Of a stretch of 64,000 nt of DNA, positions 52,938 through 61,555 are shown piece by piece (position 1 is the first letter of the stretch; each line of letters begins with the position of its first letter). The notes under the pieces are model-generated. The model did not search any database, was not told the DNA's origin, and saw only the letters and a program-made list of their open reading frames with translations. The position numbers and the translations under genes were made by a program. The DNA is from Paraburkholderia caledonica NBRC 102488 (GTDB lineage: Bacteria; Pseudomonadota; Gammaproteobacteria; Burkholderiales; Burkholderiaceae), in contig NZ_BAYE01000013.1 in the NCBI RefSeq assembly GCF_000685095.1, positions 124,001 through 188,000 of the forward strand. The letters are read 5' to 3'.

Positions 52938-53681
52938 TCAATGTTGCTGTTTAGCGCCGAAGAGCCGCGCGAAGAAATTCCGGACCGACTGCCACATGGC
53001 TTTGCGCATTAGCGCGCCCGCGTCGAGCGGAACAACCGGCGCCGGTGCGGGCGGCGGGCGGCGCGTTTCGGCCGCCGGACGGGAGGCATCCGTCGTGGCG
53101 GTCTGCGTCGCCTCGTTGATCCGATTAGTTTGATCGCCGGGAGCCGATGCGGCGCCGGCGCCGGCAGGCGTCGCGTGCGAAGCTTGCGCCGACGTGGCGG
53201 TTTCAGCGGCATACACGGCGTCGGACTCGATCAGCGCGGTCAGATTCTTCGCGAACTGGTTCAGCAACTGCTGCGAGAGCGCTTCGATCATTCCGGCGCC
53301 GCGCCCATACTGCGCGACGGTGCCCGACAGATTCACGTCCGAGACGACGTCGACTTTGGTCTTGCCGCTGCCGGCGTCGGTCACGGCCGCGTTGATCTGC
53401 GCATCTGCGCCGCCGCGTCCCTTCGTGTCGGTGCCGCTTGCGGACACCACGACCTTGCGGTCCACGTCGTTCTGTTCAGCGATCTTGAATTTGCCCGCAA
53501 ATTTCAGCGTAAGCGGGCCGAGCTTCACGGTGAAGCCACCTTTGTAGCTGCCGTCGGGCTGCTGTTCCTTCAGTTCCGCGCCCGGGAAACACGGCGCGGA
53601 CCGTTCGATGTCGATCATGGTCTTCCAGACGTCGGACGGCGGTGCATCGACGGTGAAAGACGAGCGGATTGTGATTGCCAT
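52938..53681 (-). CDS. CoxG-like SRPBCC protein with C-terminal tail
   Basis: 247 residues. Residues 1-150 form the CoxG SRPBCC fold (MAITIRSSFTVDAPPSDVWK; CFPGAELKEQ; VSASGTDTKGRGGADAQ). A Pro/Ala-rich linker (about 170-215) leads to an amphipathic or hydrophobic end RKAMWQSVRNFFARLFG. CoxG recruits CO dehydrogenase to the cytoplasmic membrane through such a tail and to menaquinone; here it would anchor the Mo hydroxylase to the respiratory chain. First gene of the G-M-S-L block. Confidence 0.88.
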   Translation of the reverse strand: MAITIRSSFTVDAPPSDVWKTMIDIERSAPCFPGAELKEQQPDGSYKGGFTVKLGPLTLKFAGKFKIAEQNDVDRKVVVSASGTDTKGRGGADAQINAAVTDAGSGKTKVDVVSDVNLSGTVAQYGRGAGMIEALSQQLLNQFAKNLTALIESDAVYAAETATSAQASHATPAGAGAASAPGDQTNRINEATQTATTDASRPAAETRRPPPAPAPVVPLDAGALMRKAMWQSVRNFFARLFGAKQQH

Positions 53682-53793
53682 ACTGCCTCCTCGGGACGAT
53701 TGGCCGTGGCGGCCGCCGCTCCATTTATTCGGTCACTGCTGGGCCGCGCGGCGTGCGAAGAGGTGTTCGCGTGCGCACGGCCAGCGTTTCATT

Positions 53794-54588
53794 TCATTGA
53801 GCAAGGCTCGACAGAAAATCGTCGAACACTGTTGCGAAGACTTCACGCATGTCGAATGCGCCGAAATGCGCGGCGCCCGGCACCACGACAAAACGGCTGT
53901 GCGGCAGCGCGTCTGCGATCTTCTGCGATACCGCCGGCGCGATGCTCGCGTCGGCCTCGCCCGCGACGACGAGTGCCGGCGCTTTCACGCGGGGCAGCTC
54001 GCCGAGGTTATCCAGCTGCGAGATGGCCTGCCAGTTCGCGCTCCAGCTATACCAGTCGTCGGCGGCAAGACGTGCGCGGCATTTTTCGACGAGATCCGGG
54101 CGCGGGGTGTCGGCGGTGAACCAGCGTGCGATCGTGTCGTCCGTGACTTCGGACATCGAGCCTTGGCGGCTCATGTCGCCGCGCGCAAGGATGCGCGGAC
54201 GAACTTCGGCGGGGAAGCCGCCCGCCGTGCCGCACAGAATCAGCGCGCCGGCGAGTTCGGGGAACTGGATCGCAACGCGCTGCGCAATCATGCCGCCCAT
54301 CGAGACGCCAATCAGCGTGGCGCCGCTCAGGTGCTCCTTGCGCAGCACGGCGGCGACGTCGGCCGCATGATCGGCGAGCGTGACGGGCGACGTGATGACG
54401 CTCGACTCGCCGTGGCCGCGAAGGTCGGTTGCGACGACGTCATAGGACGCCGCCCAATGCTCGACATATTCGTCCCACCAGCTCCGGTCGACGCCGATCG
54501 GATGAAGCAGGACCAGCGGCCGGCCCGCGCCGCGACGGGAGTAGGCAATGCGGCCGGCGGGGATTTCGCAGAAAGTTGACTGAGACAT
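53794..54588 (-). CDS. Alpha/beta hydrolase, 3-oxoadipate enol-lactonase-like
   Basis: 264 residues. Oxyanion region LVLLHPIGVDRSWWDE, nucleophile Ser in GVSMGGMIAQR, Asp in VVAGEADASI and His in GAAHFGAFD. Resembles PcaD lactonases, which open enol-lactones in the beta-ketoadipate route. Here, next to a CMD protein (PcaC-like), it suggests lactone or cyclic amide opening after the ring has been oxidised. No PcaB or PcaIJ is present. Confidence 0.87.
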   Translation of the reverse strand: MSQSTFCEIPAGRIAYSRRGAGRPLVLLHPIGVDRSWWDEYVEHWAASYDVVATDLRGHGESSVITSPVTLADHAADVAAVLRKEHLSGATLIGVSMGGMIAQRVAIQFPELAGALILCGTAGGFPAEVRPRILARGDMSRQGSMSEVTDDTIARWFTADTPRPDLVEKCRARLAADDWYSWSANWQAISQLDNLGELPRVKAPALVVAGEADASIAPAVSQKIADALPHSRFVVVPGAAHFGAFDMREVFATVFDDFLSSLAQ

Positions 54589-54757
54589 GACTTGTACAGG
54601 TAACGCGTCGGTGACAGGTGTTTCGCGCCCGGCCGCCGGATGGGCAGCTCGCGGCGCGCAACGCCTTGAACTCCCGGAACCGCCACGCGGACGTGCCCGA
54701 GATGAATTGCGACGACGGATCGCAATGTGCCGCGGTCTTGACGGATCGCCGCTGGAT

Positions 54758-55162
54758 TCAGGCCGTTGCCGCGGCTTTTGCCTTCAGATCGAGCACGACC
54801 GCTTTTGCCCGGCGCAACCCTTCGGCGGCGACGGGAATGCCCGCGTAGACGCCTGCCTGCAGAACAACTTCGGCAATTTCCTCTTCCGTCACACCGTTGT
54901 TGACCGCGCCGCGCGTATGAACTTCGAATTCGTGCCAGCGGCCGAGCGACGCCAGCATCGCGAGGTTCAGCATGCTGCGCGTGGCTCGCGTGAGGCCGTC
55001 CCGGTTCCACACGTTGCCCCAGCATACGTCTTCCGTGTACTCAAGGAACACGGTGTCGAAAAGATGAGGGTTCGCGTTGTTCTGCGTGTGGCTCGCGCCC
55101 AGTACTTCCTTGCGGATCTTTGCGCCGATGGCACGACGTTCGGATAGCGTGATGTCTTCCAT
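54758..55162 (-). CDS. Carboxymuconolactone decarboxylase (PcaC-like) protein
   Basis: 134 residues, a single CMD domain. Segments NPHLFDTVFLEYTEDVCWGN, LTRATRSMLNLAML and VTEEEIAEVVLQAGVYAG match PcaC-type decarboxylases. First gene of the long minus-strand run, divergent from the GntR regulator. It may be a decarboxylase or a tautomerase for a lactone or pyridone-type intermediate. Confidence 0.85.
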   Translation of the reverse strand: MEDITLSERRAIGAKIRKEVLGASHTQNNANPHLFDTVFLEYTEDVCWGNVWNRDGLTRATRSMLNLAMLASLGRWHEFEVHTRGAVNNGVTEEEIAEVVLQAGVYAGIPVAAEGLRRAKAVVLDLKAKAAATA

Positions 55163-55194
55163 GAGTATCCTTCGAGTTTGTCCAGCGGTTGTAG

Positions 55195-55256
55195 GATTGT
55201 ATAATGAGAGCGAGTATCGGAGCTTCGCCGTCGAATGTCAATATGATTGTATTACG
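55195..55256. promoter_or_regulatory. Two candidate GntR sites in the CMD/GntR divergent promoter
   Basis: GATTGTATAATG at 55195-55206 and GATTGTATTACG at 55245-55256, 50 bp apart, lie between the CMD gene (minus) and the GntR gene (plus). The second is an exact reverse complement, over 11 bases, of CGTAATACAAT at 56090-56100. Confidence 0.55.
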
Positions 55257-55296
55257 AAGTATGGCGGCTCCTATTTTTCTACGGCAAAGGGAAGGG

Positions 55297-55980
55297 ATGA
55301 ATACCAATAGACTGGTTGTGCGGCCGGTGGCCACGCTGCGGCAGCAGGTGATAGATGGTCTGCGTGCGTGTATTAGCGATCTGACGTTCAAACCGGGCGA
55401 CCGGCTGATCGAGCGCGAGCTGTGCGAAATGCTCGGCGTCAGCCGCACGCTTGTTCGTGAGGCGCTGAGCCAGCTGGTGGCGGAAGGGCTCGTACAGATC
55501 ATTCCGCACAAAGGTCCGATCGTCGCCGTCATGACGGGCGACGAGGCGCGCGGTCTGTACGAAGTGCGCGCCGTGCTGGAGGCGCTCGCGGGCCGCCAGT
55601 TCACCGAGCGGGCAACCGAAGAACAGCGTACTGCGCTGAAGAATGCGTTGAGCGAACTCGCGTCGATGCGCGACATGCAAGGTCAGGAGGGCACCATGCG
55701 CTTCCTGAAGCAGAAGGCGCAGTTCTACGACGTGATCCTCGAGGGCGCGGGAAATCCGGTGCTCACGGAGATGCTGCGCCTCGTCCATACGCGCGTGATG
55801 ATGCTGCGTGCCACTACGCTCTCCCAGGAAGGGCGCCTGGTGCAGAGCTACGACGAGATCGCCGCGATTGTCGACGCGGTGATGCGCAACGACGCCGACG
55901 CTGCTGCGGCGGCGTGCAAACACCATGTCGAGCAGGCGGAAAGGCTGGCGGTCCAGGTTCTGGCCGTCGCAGCCGACTAG
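55297..55980 (+). CDS. GntR-family regulator, FadR (FCD) type, of the UbiD/Mo-hydroxylase cluster
   Basis: 227 residues from ATG 55297 behind AAGGGAAGGG; an in-frame upstream extension has no ribosome site. HTH RELCEMLGVSRTLVREALSQL followed by an FCD domain (EVRAVLEALAGRQF; His residues near 210). It lies between the divergent minus-strand catabolic run and the plus-strand MFS/NCS2 genes. Similar ATTGTATTACG elements flank it on both sides and precede UbiD 1, so it is probably the pathway's repressor. Confidence 0.9.
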   Translation: MNTNRLVVRPVATLRQQVIDGLRACISDLTFKPGDRLIERELCEMLGVSRTLVREALSQLVAEGLVQIIPHKGPIVAVMTGDEARGLYEVRAVLEALAGRQFTERATEEQRTALKNALSELASMRDMQGQEGTMRFLKQKAQFYDVILEGAGNPVLTEMLRLVHTRVMMLRATTLSQEGRLVQSYDEIAAIVDAVMRNDADAAAAACKHHVEQAERLAVQVLAVAAD

Positions 55981-56089
55981 TAACGGGCATCGCAACGGCG
56001 GCCTATGCCCGCCGCTTGCTTGACCTGATTCATCCCGCATAAGGTTGGGCTCGCGAAGAGCGAGCGCGCCGTCCGTCTCGGTGTCTTGC

Positions 56090-56129
56090 CGTAATACAAT
56101 AATCTGTATTGCAATCTAATTGCATTACG
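56090..56129. promoter_or_regulatory. Cluster of candidate GntR sites before the MFS/NCS2 genes
   Basis: CGTAATACAAT (56090-56100) and ATTGCATTACG (56119-56129) face each other. In between, GTAATACA and TGTATTGC form an inverted repeat over 7 of 8 positions with a 6-base spacer. These match the sites near 55195-55256. An effector-controlled operator for the MFS gene is likely. Confidence 0.55.
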
Positions 56130-56218
56130 ATATACTGCGCCCATTGACGAAAGCGGGCCTATGACCCGTACCAATCACACCGCTCGCCCTCACGGCGGAA
56201 GATCAGGAGACGGCAACC

Positions 56219-57517
56219 ATGGGCACATCGCAGGGCGCCAAGACGGCGCCGGTGGCTTCGGTCGACGCGCAGGGATACAGACTGTCGCGTTACCAGTGGC
56301 TGGCGCTGATTTCAGCGTTCCTCGGCTGGATGTTCGATTCGATGGACCTGAATCTCTTCACGCTCGTGCTCGTGCCCAGCGTGAGCCAGCTGCTGCATAG
56401 CACCGACGCAACGGAAATCAGCAAGATCGGCAGCTACATCATTGCGGGCAAGCTGCTCACGTGGGGGATCGGCGGCGTGCTGTTCGGCGTAGCGGCGGAC
56501 CGGTTCGGCCGCTCGCGTGTCATGGGCCTCACCATCCTGATCTATGCGGCTTTCACGCTCTTGAGCGCGTTCGCAAAAACGTGGCCGCAGCTTGCCGTCG
56601 CGCAGGCAATGGCCGGTTTTGGTATTGGCGGCGAATGGGCGGCAGGCGCCGCGCTCGTCGCCGAGTCATGGCCGGGGCGGCAACGCAATCGCGCCATGCA
56701 GATCATGCAAATGGCGTTCGCGTTCGGCTTTCTTGCCGCGGCGCTCGACAATCTGCTGCTCGGCCGATTCGGCTGGCGCGTCGTGCTCGGTGTGGGCGCG
56801 GCGCCGGCACTCGTCACCATTCTCGTGCGCCGCTTCGTGCCCGAGCCGCAGCGCTGGGTGCAAGTGCGCGAGAGCGTCGTCGCAGAATCGGCGATGCAAA
56901 CCTTCACCGCCATTTTCGCGCGAGGACTTCGGCGCAAGACGATCATCGGCGTGATCGTTTCGTCGGCGGCCATGCTCGGCTGCTGGGGCGGTCTCACGTT
57001 CCTGCCGAGCTGGATTCATCAGCTTTCGGCTGCCGCTGCCGATCAGCGCAACATCGGCACCACGGTCAGCTACGCCTTCATTCTGATGATGTTCGGCGCG
57101 ACGCTCGGTTATCTGACACTGATCTGGATGCTCGACGCCTTCGGCCGACGCATGTCGTATTTCATATTTTCATCAGGATCGCTGATCGTGTCGCTCGTGC
57201 TGTTCATGACGGTGCACGACGTCGGCGGTGTGCTCTGGCTCATGCCTGTGTACGGCTATTTCGTGATCGGCGCGTTCGGCACGTTCGCCGCCTATCTGCC
57301 CGAACTTTTCCCGACCCGTGTGCGGGCAACCGGCCAAGGCTTCTGCTGGAACATGGCGCGTGCGTTGACTAGCATCGGTCCGATTGCAGGTAACGCGGTG
57401 GTGAGCAAGTTCGGCTCGTTTCCGGCGGCGTCGGCTGCAGTGTCGCTGCTCTTTATCGTCGGCATGGTGTCGATCTGGTTCGGTCCGGAGACGAAGGGCG
57501 TTCCGCTCGACAACTGA
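56219..57517 (+). CDS. MFS transporter (AAHS/sugar-porter-like)
   Basis: 432 residues with 12 helices. FDSMDLNLFTLVLVP in helix 1 and the loop GVAADRFGRSRVM are characteristic; GFGIGGEWAAGAALVAE in helix 5 is typical of carboxylate symporters. Preceded by a good AGGAGA site and by the operator cluster at 56090-56129. It would be the second acid importer of the UbiD cluster, after the one at 41208-42566. Confidence 0.9.
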   Translation: MGTSQGAKTAPVASVDAQGYRLSRYQWLALISAFLGWMFDSMDLNLFTLVLVPSVSQLLHSTDATEISKIGSYIIAGKLLTWGIGGVLFGVAADRFGRSRVMGLTILIYAAFTLLSAFAKTWPQLAVAQAMAGFGIGGEWAAGAALVAESWPGRQRNRAMQIMQMAFAFGFLAAALDNLLLGRFGWRVVLGVGAAPALVTILVRRFVPEPQRWVQVRESVVAESAMQTFTAIFARGLRRKTIIGVIVSSAAMLGCWGGLTFLPSWIHQLSAAAADQRNIGTTVSYAFILMMFGATLGYLTLIWMLDAFGRRMSYFIFSSGSLIVSLVLFMTVHDVGGVLWLMPVYGYFVIGAFGTFAAYLPELFPTRVRATGQGFCWNMARALTSIGPIAGNAVVSKFGSFPAASAAVSLLFIVGMVSIWFGPETKGVPLDN

Positions 57518-57567
57518 AGTTCGCCGCAGTTGACGCGCGTCGCCAGACAGGCTTTCCTTTTGGTTCA

Positions 57568-58989
57568 ATGGAACAAACCTTGAATACACACATGCCGAAA
57601 CCCGGCGCATCGACCCGAGACGCCACCGCGGACATTGCGCCGGCGGGCGTGTTCGACATCGGGATCAACGGGCGTTTGCCGCTGCCGCAACTGGCCGTGC
57701 TCGCGCTGCAGAACGTATTCGGCATGACCGGTATGTTCGTCTTTCCGGGAATTCTCGGGCGCGCCTTTCATCTGGCCGATGAGCAGATCGCCTACCTGTA
57801 CGGAATGACGTTCGTCGCGTGCGGGATCATCACGATCCTGCAATCGGTGCTGCTGTTGCGTCTGCCGATCGTGCAGGGCCCTTATGCAGGCAGTTTCGGT
57901 GCGCTCCTGACGGTGGGTCACTTGCAGTCGGGCGGGCTCGGCACGGCATTCGGATCGTTCTTCGCCGCTTCGCTGATCTGGTGCGTGCTCACGGTGCCGA
58001 TCCGCGGACGCAGCGTTGCAGGCGTATTCGCGAAGCATCTGCGCCTGCCGATCATCTCCGGAATGATGGTGATGCTGATCGTCGTGCAGATCGCAAGCGT
58101 TGCTTTGCCGACGTGGATCGGCAGCACTAAAAGCCCCGGTTTTCCAGTCGTGAATCTGCTTTCGGGCACGGTGGCGGTGGCGGGCATTGTGTTCGCGATG
58201 CTGTGGGGCGGACAGCGTATGCGTCGCGTGGCGATCCTGGTGGGCCTCGCGCTCGGCACGTTGGCCTATACGCTGTTTCAGCCTGTGTCGTTCACCGCGG
58301 TTGCTGCCGCGCCGTTCCTCGTCGAGCCGCGCATCTTTCCGTTCGGCTTCGGCGTGCGGCCGGATCTCGTCGCCGTGTTTCTGCTCGTGTTGATTCCGGC
58401 CGGCATGGGATCGATGGCGCTCTATCAGGCTGTTGCCGAATGGGGCGATGAGACTCTGAGCCCCGGCCGGATGTCAGAGGGCCTGTTCGGCGTCGCACTC
58501 GGCTCGGTGGTCGCGGCAGTCTGGGGCGGCTTCAGCACCATTGCGTATCCGGACAACATCGGCATTCTGCGCGCCACGCGCGTGGGCTCCCGTTTCGTTA
58601 CGCTCGCCGCCGGCTTCCTGCTGATCGTGCTAGGCGGCTGCGTGAAGTTCGACATGTTGCTGGTCGTCGTGCCGGTTCCGGTGATCTCGGCTGCTGCGAC
58701 GCTGCTGTTCGGCATCGTCTTCATGCACGGCGTGCATATTCTCGCGCAAGTGGAATGGGACGATCGGCAGCTGATCGTATCGGGGCTCGCGTTTCTCACT
58801 GGCCTTGGTGGTCTCTTCATCTCGCCCGAAGTGATTCATGCAATGCCCCTGATGCTCCAACTCGTCGTTCAGCAGCCTGTGATTTCGGGCGGTCTCACTC
58901 TCGTTATATTGCACTCGCTACTTTGCTCGAAACAGAAGGCGCCGAACATGCCTTCGGCTGCGCCGTCGCGCACACAGAATCGGACATAA
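57568..58989 (+). CDS. NCS2-family nucleobase/uracil-xanthine permease
   Basis: 473 residues, 14 predicted membrane segments. The QNVFGMTGMFVFPG first helix, the helix-3 QGPYAGSFGALLTVG region and VVVPVPVISAAATLLFG match the NCS2 (UraA/UapA) fold. Starts 50 bases after the MFS gene in the same direction. Its presence with an Mo hydroxylase points to an N-heterocyclic (pyrimidine-, purine- or pyridine-like) substrate. Confidence 0.88.
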   Translation: MEQTLNTHMPKPGASTRDATADIAPAGVFDIGINGRLPLPQLAVLALQNVFGMTGMFVFPGILGRAFHLADEQIAYLYGMTFVACGIITILQSVLLLRLPIVQGPYAGSFGALLTVGHLQSGGLGTAFGSFFAASLIWCVLTVPIRGRSVAGVFAKHLRLPIISGMMVMLIVVQIASVALPTWIGSTKSPGFPVVNLLSGTVAVAGIVFAMLWGGQRMRRVAILVGLALGTLAYTLFQPVSFTAVAAAPFLVEPRIFPFGFGVRPDLVAVFLLVLIPAGMGSMALYQAVAEWGDETLSPGRMSEGLFGVALGSVVAAVWGGFSTIAYPDNIGILRATRVGSRFVTLAAGFLLIVLGGCVKFDMLLVVVPVPVISAAATLLFGIVFMHGVHILAQVEWDDRQLIVSGLAFLTGLGGLFISPEVIHAMPLMLQLVVQQPVISGGLTLVILHSLLCSKQKAPNMPSAAPSRTQNRT

Positions 58990-59195
58990 GCAGAGTCGCA
59001 GAACGGGTCCGGGCGGACATCCCTGCGCATCGTTTTCAGGTGACGCGCGGACGTATAAAAAGTAGAGATTACAGAATATATATTTTGCAGTACGTAACAA
59101 TTCCGACCACATAAACGTGACCGAACATATTCTGGCATGTCCGTCGCGTGCCGGCTCGCATGCGCACGTCCAGGATGGAGAAGCAGGGGACTCAG

Positions 59196-60239
59196 ATGCA
59201 AATAAGACTGAAAGTAATGGCGCTCATTATTGGCGCTGCGTTTTCTGCCGAAGCCGCTCACGCGCAATCGAGCGTGCAGCTTTATGGACTTCTCGATGCG
59301 TTTGTCGGCTACAAGAAGCCGATGAACGGTCGGGCGAGCGTCATCGCCGGTAACGGCGGCATGACCGCGCCGTACTTCGGCTTGCGCGGCACGGAAGATC
59401 TCGGGGGCGGCACCAAGGTCGTCTTCGATCTCGAAGGCTACTTCAACATTCAGACCGGCGCGATGGGCCGCACCGGCTTTCCGCAGGACGGACTGTTCTC
59501 GCGCAACGCGTATGTCGGCTTGACCGGCCGTTACGGCACGGTAACGGCTGGCCTGATTCCGCCGTTGCTCTGGTTCTCGACGATCACTTTCAACCCGTTC
59601 TTCAACTCGTTCGTGTTTTCGCCGATCGTGCTGCAGAACTACGTCGGCGTGAATGGACAGGGTGTATTCGGCAATGCGGGCGAATGGTGGAACTCGGTGT
59701 ACTACGCGTCACCTTCGTACAACGGGCTCGTAGGACGCGCGATGTATTCATTCGGCAACGAAGCGGGCCATCCCGGCCAGAACAAGTGGAGCGGCCAGGT
59801 CTCGTACAACAACGGCGGTTTCGCGACCTCAGTCGTGTATCAGCAGATCAAGTACAGCCTTAACGCCGGCGATCTCGGCACGCTGATTCCGGGGCTGACC
59901 ACGCAGTCAGTAGTGAACCTCGGCGCTTCGTACACCATGAACTTCGTGAAGCTCTACGGACAGTATCAGCACGTATGGGATTCGATCTCGAACGGCGATG
60001 TCGGCATCGACACCGCCCAGATTGGTTTCGCCATTCCCGTGGGCGTAGGCCGGATTCTTGGTTCGGATGCCTATTCGAAGAGTTCCGGTCACGCGTCCGT
60101 CTATCGCAACACGTGGGCGCTTTCGTACGACTACCCGCTGTCCAAACGCACCGATGTCTATGCCGCGGTGCTGTCCGACCGCGCGAGCAGGATGGCGACC
60201 GGCACCACAGTCGGCGGCGGTCTGCGCACGCAATTCTGA
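59196..60239 (+). CDS. Gram-negative general porin 1
   Basis: 347 residues from ATG 59196 (AGGGGA upstream). Signal peptide ends AAHA-QSSVQLYG. The remainder is a 16-strand beta-barrel pattern with glycine-aromatic girdles and a C-terminal Phe (GLRTQF) needed for outer-membrane assembly. Bordetella/Burkholderia porin type. It follows the permease by 206 bases and probably lets the cluster's acid cross the outer membrane. Confidence 0.92.
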   Translation: MQIRLKVMALIIGAAFSAEAAHAQSSVQLYGLLDAFVGYKKPMNGRASVIAGNGGMTAPYFGLRGTEDLGGGTKVVFDLEGYFNIQTGAMGRTGFPQDGLFSRNAYVGLTGRYGTVTAGLIPPLLWFSTITFNPFFNSFVFSPIVLQNYVGVNGQGVFGNAGEWWNSVYYASPSYNGLVGRAMYSFGNEAGHPGQNKWSGQVSYNNGGFATSVVYQQIKYSLNAGDLGTLIPGLTTQSVVNLGASYTMNFVKLYGQYQHVWDSISNGDVGIDTAQIGFAIPVGVGRILGSDAYSKSSGHASVYRNTWALSYDYPLSKRTDVYAAVLSDRASRMATGTTVGGGLRTQF

Positions 60240-60359
60240 TTGATGGCCACTGCGCCGAGTGCGCGGATTTCTCGGGCAATCCACGAAAGATGGCGAAGGG
60301 ATGGGCAGCGCATGGCATGCCCTCTCGCCTCACAGATTAACGATTTCAATGGAGGAGAT

Positions 60360-61457
60360 ATGTTTGAAACTGGAGTAAGAGCGCGCGGCACGCGCAGGAT
60401 CGGCATGCGGCGCTCGCTGGCGGCAATGACACTGGTGGGATTGTCGAGTGGTGCAGTGCACGCACAAAGCAGCGTTACGTTGTATGGCTCGCTGGACGGC
60501 GGGCTGCGTAATCTCGTGAACGGCACCAAGGCAGGCGGTGCAGCGCTGTCCATGGCCTCGAACGGCGTCTACAAATCGAATCGCTGGGGCTTTCTGGGGA
60601 TCGAGGACCTTGGCGGCGGTTACTATGTACGCTTCAATCTCGAAGCGGGCTATATTCTGTCGACTGGCGCGAACAGCGCCTCGAACAACACGCTGTTTTC
60701 GCGCACGTCGACGGTTGGGATCGGTGGCCCGTTCGGTCAGGTAGACATGGGTCATCAGTTCACACTGCAGCACCGCCTGATCAAAGACTTCGAGCCATTC
60801 GATCTGCGGTATCTGGGCATTACTGAGGCGGCGGCGATTTCGGGCGGCACGAGCGGCCGCGACGACAACGCGATCCACTACCACGGAGACTTCGGTCCGT
60901 GGACGCCTCGTGCGGTCTATGCACCGGGCGGCATCGCGGGCAGCTTGTCTAGCGGCTCCATGATCGCGGGCGGCCTGAATTACCACACCAGGATGTTCAA
61001 GTTCGGCGCCGGCTATACGCACCGTTCGAATCCGCTTTCGACTACAGCGACCACCACTCCGTATTTCGCCAACAATCAATACACCGCTGGCGGTGCCGTG
61101 ACGATCGGTCCGGTCGATTTGATGGCGGGCTATTCGCTCACTACACAGTCCGTTCCTTCGACGGTGCACGGCGAGACTCGCAACCAATACCTGTGGGGCG
61201 GTTTCCGCTATAAGGTGTCGTCGTTCTTCAACGTGACGGGCGCGTATTACGACAACAAAAACTCGACGGCCGGCGTGGACGGCAGGAAGGACGTTTCTAT
61301 TCTCGGCGTCACCTATTCGCTGTCGAAAAGCACACAGTTCTATGCTGACGTCGACTACACGCATTTCACTGGCGGCTATGTCACCAACGCAACGCTGAAC
61401 CCATCCGGGCATGCGAAGCAAACCGGCGTCTCATTCGGTATGAACCATAATTTCTAG
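60360..61457 (+). CDS. Gram-negative general porin 2
   Basis: 365 residues from ATG 60360, directly behind a perfect GGAGGAG; in-frame codons back to 60240 are ignored. Signal peptide ends AVHA-QSSVTLYG; C-terminal strand ends in Phe (NHNF). The PYFANNQYTAGGAVTIG strand and DLMAGYSLT are typical. 120 bases after porin 1; the two differ clearly in sequence, so they are not a recent duplication. Confidence 0.92.
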   Translation: MFETGVRARGTRRIGMRRSLAAMTLVGLSSGAVHAQSSVTLYGSLDGGLRNLVNGTKAGGAALSMASNGVYKSNRWGFLGIEDLGGGYYVRFNLEAGYILSTGANSASNNTLFSRTSTVGIGGPFGQVDMGHQFTLQHRLIKDFEPFDLRYLGITEAAAISGGTSGRDDNAIHYHGDFGPWTPRAVYAPGGIAGSLSSGSMIAGGLNYHTRMFKFGAGYTHRSNPLSTTATTTPYFANNQYTAGGAVTIGPVDLMAGYSLTTQSVPSTVHGETRNQYLWGGFRYKVSSFFNVTGAYYDNKNSTAGVDGRKDVSILGVTYSLSKSTQFYADVDYTHFTGGYVTNATLNPSGHAKQTGVSFGMNHNF

Positions 61458-61555
61458 TACAGCGAGATAGATGCCTTCGACGCAAGAGTCAGCGCTTCGC
61501 GTAACCTGGCGCATTGAGAACTGCCAGCGGCTCCGAACCTGAATAGATACGCGGC

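Noticed and set aside
49114..53681. Carbon monoxide dehydrogenase
   Set aside because: The active-site loop is VRGAGR, lacking the Cys of true CO dehydrogenases. Context points to an organic substrate.
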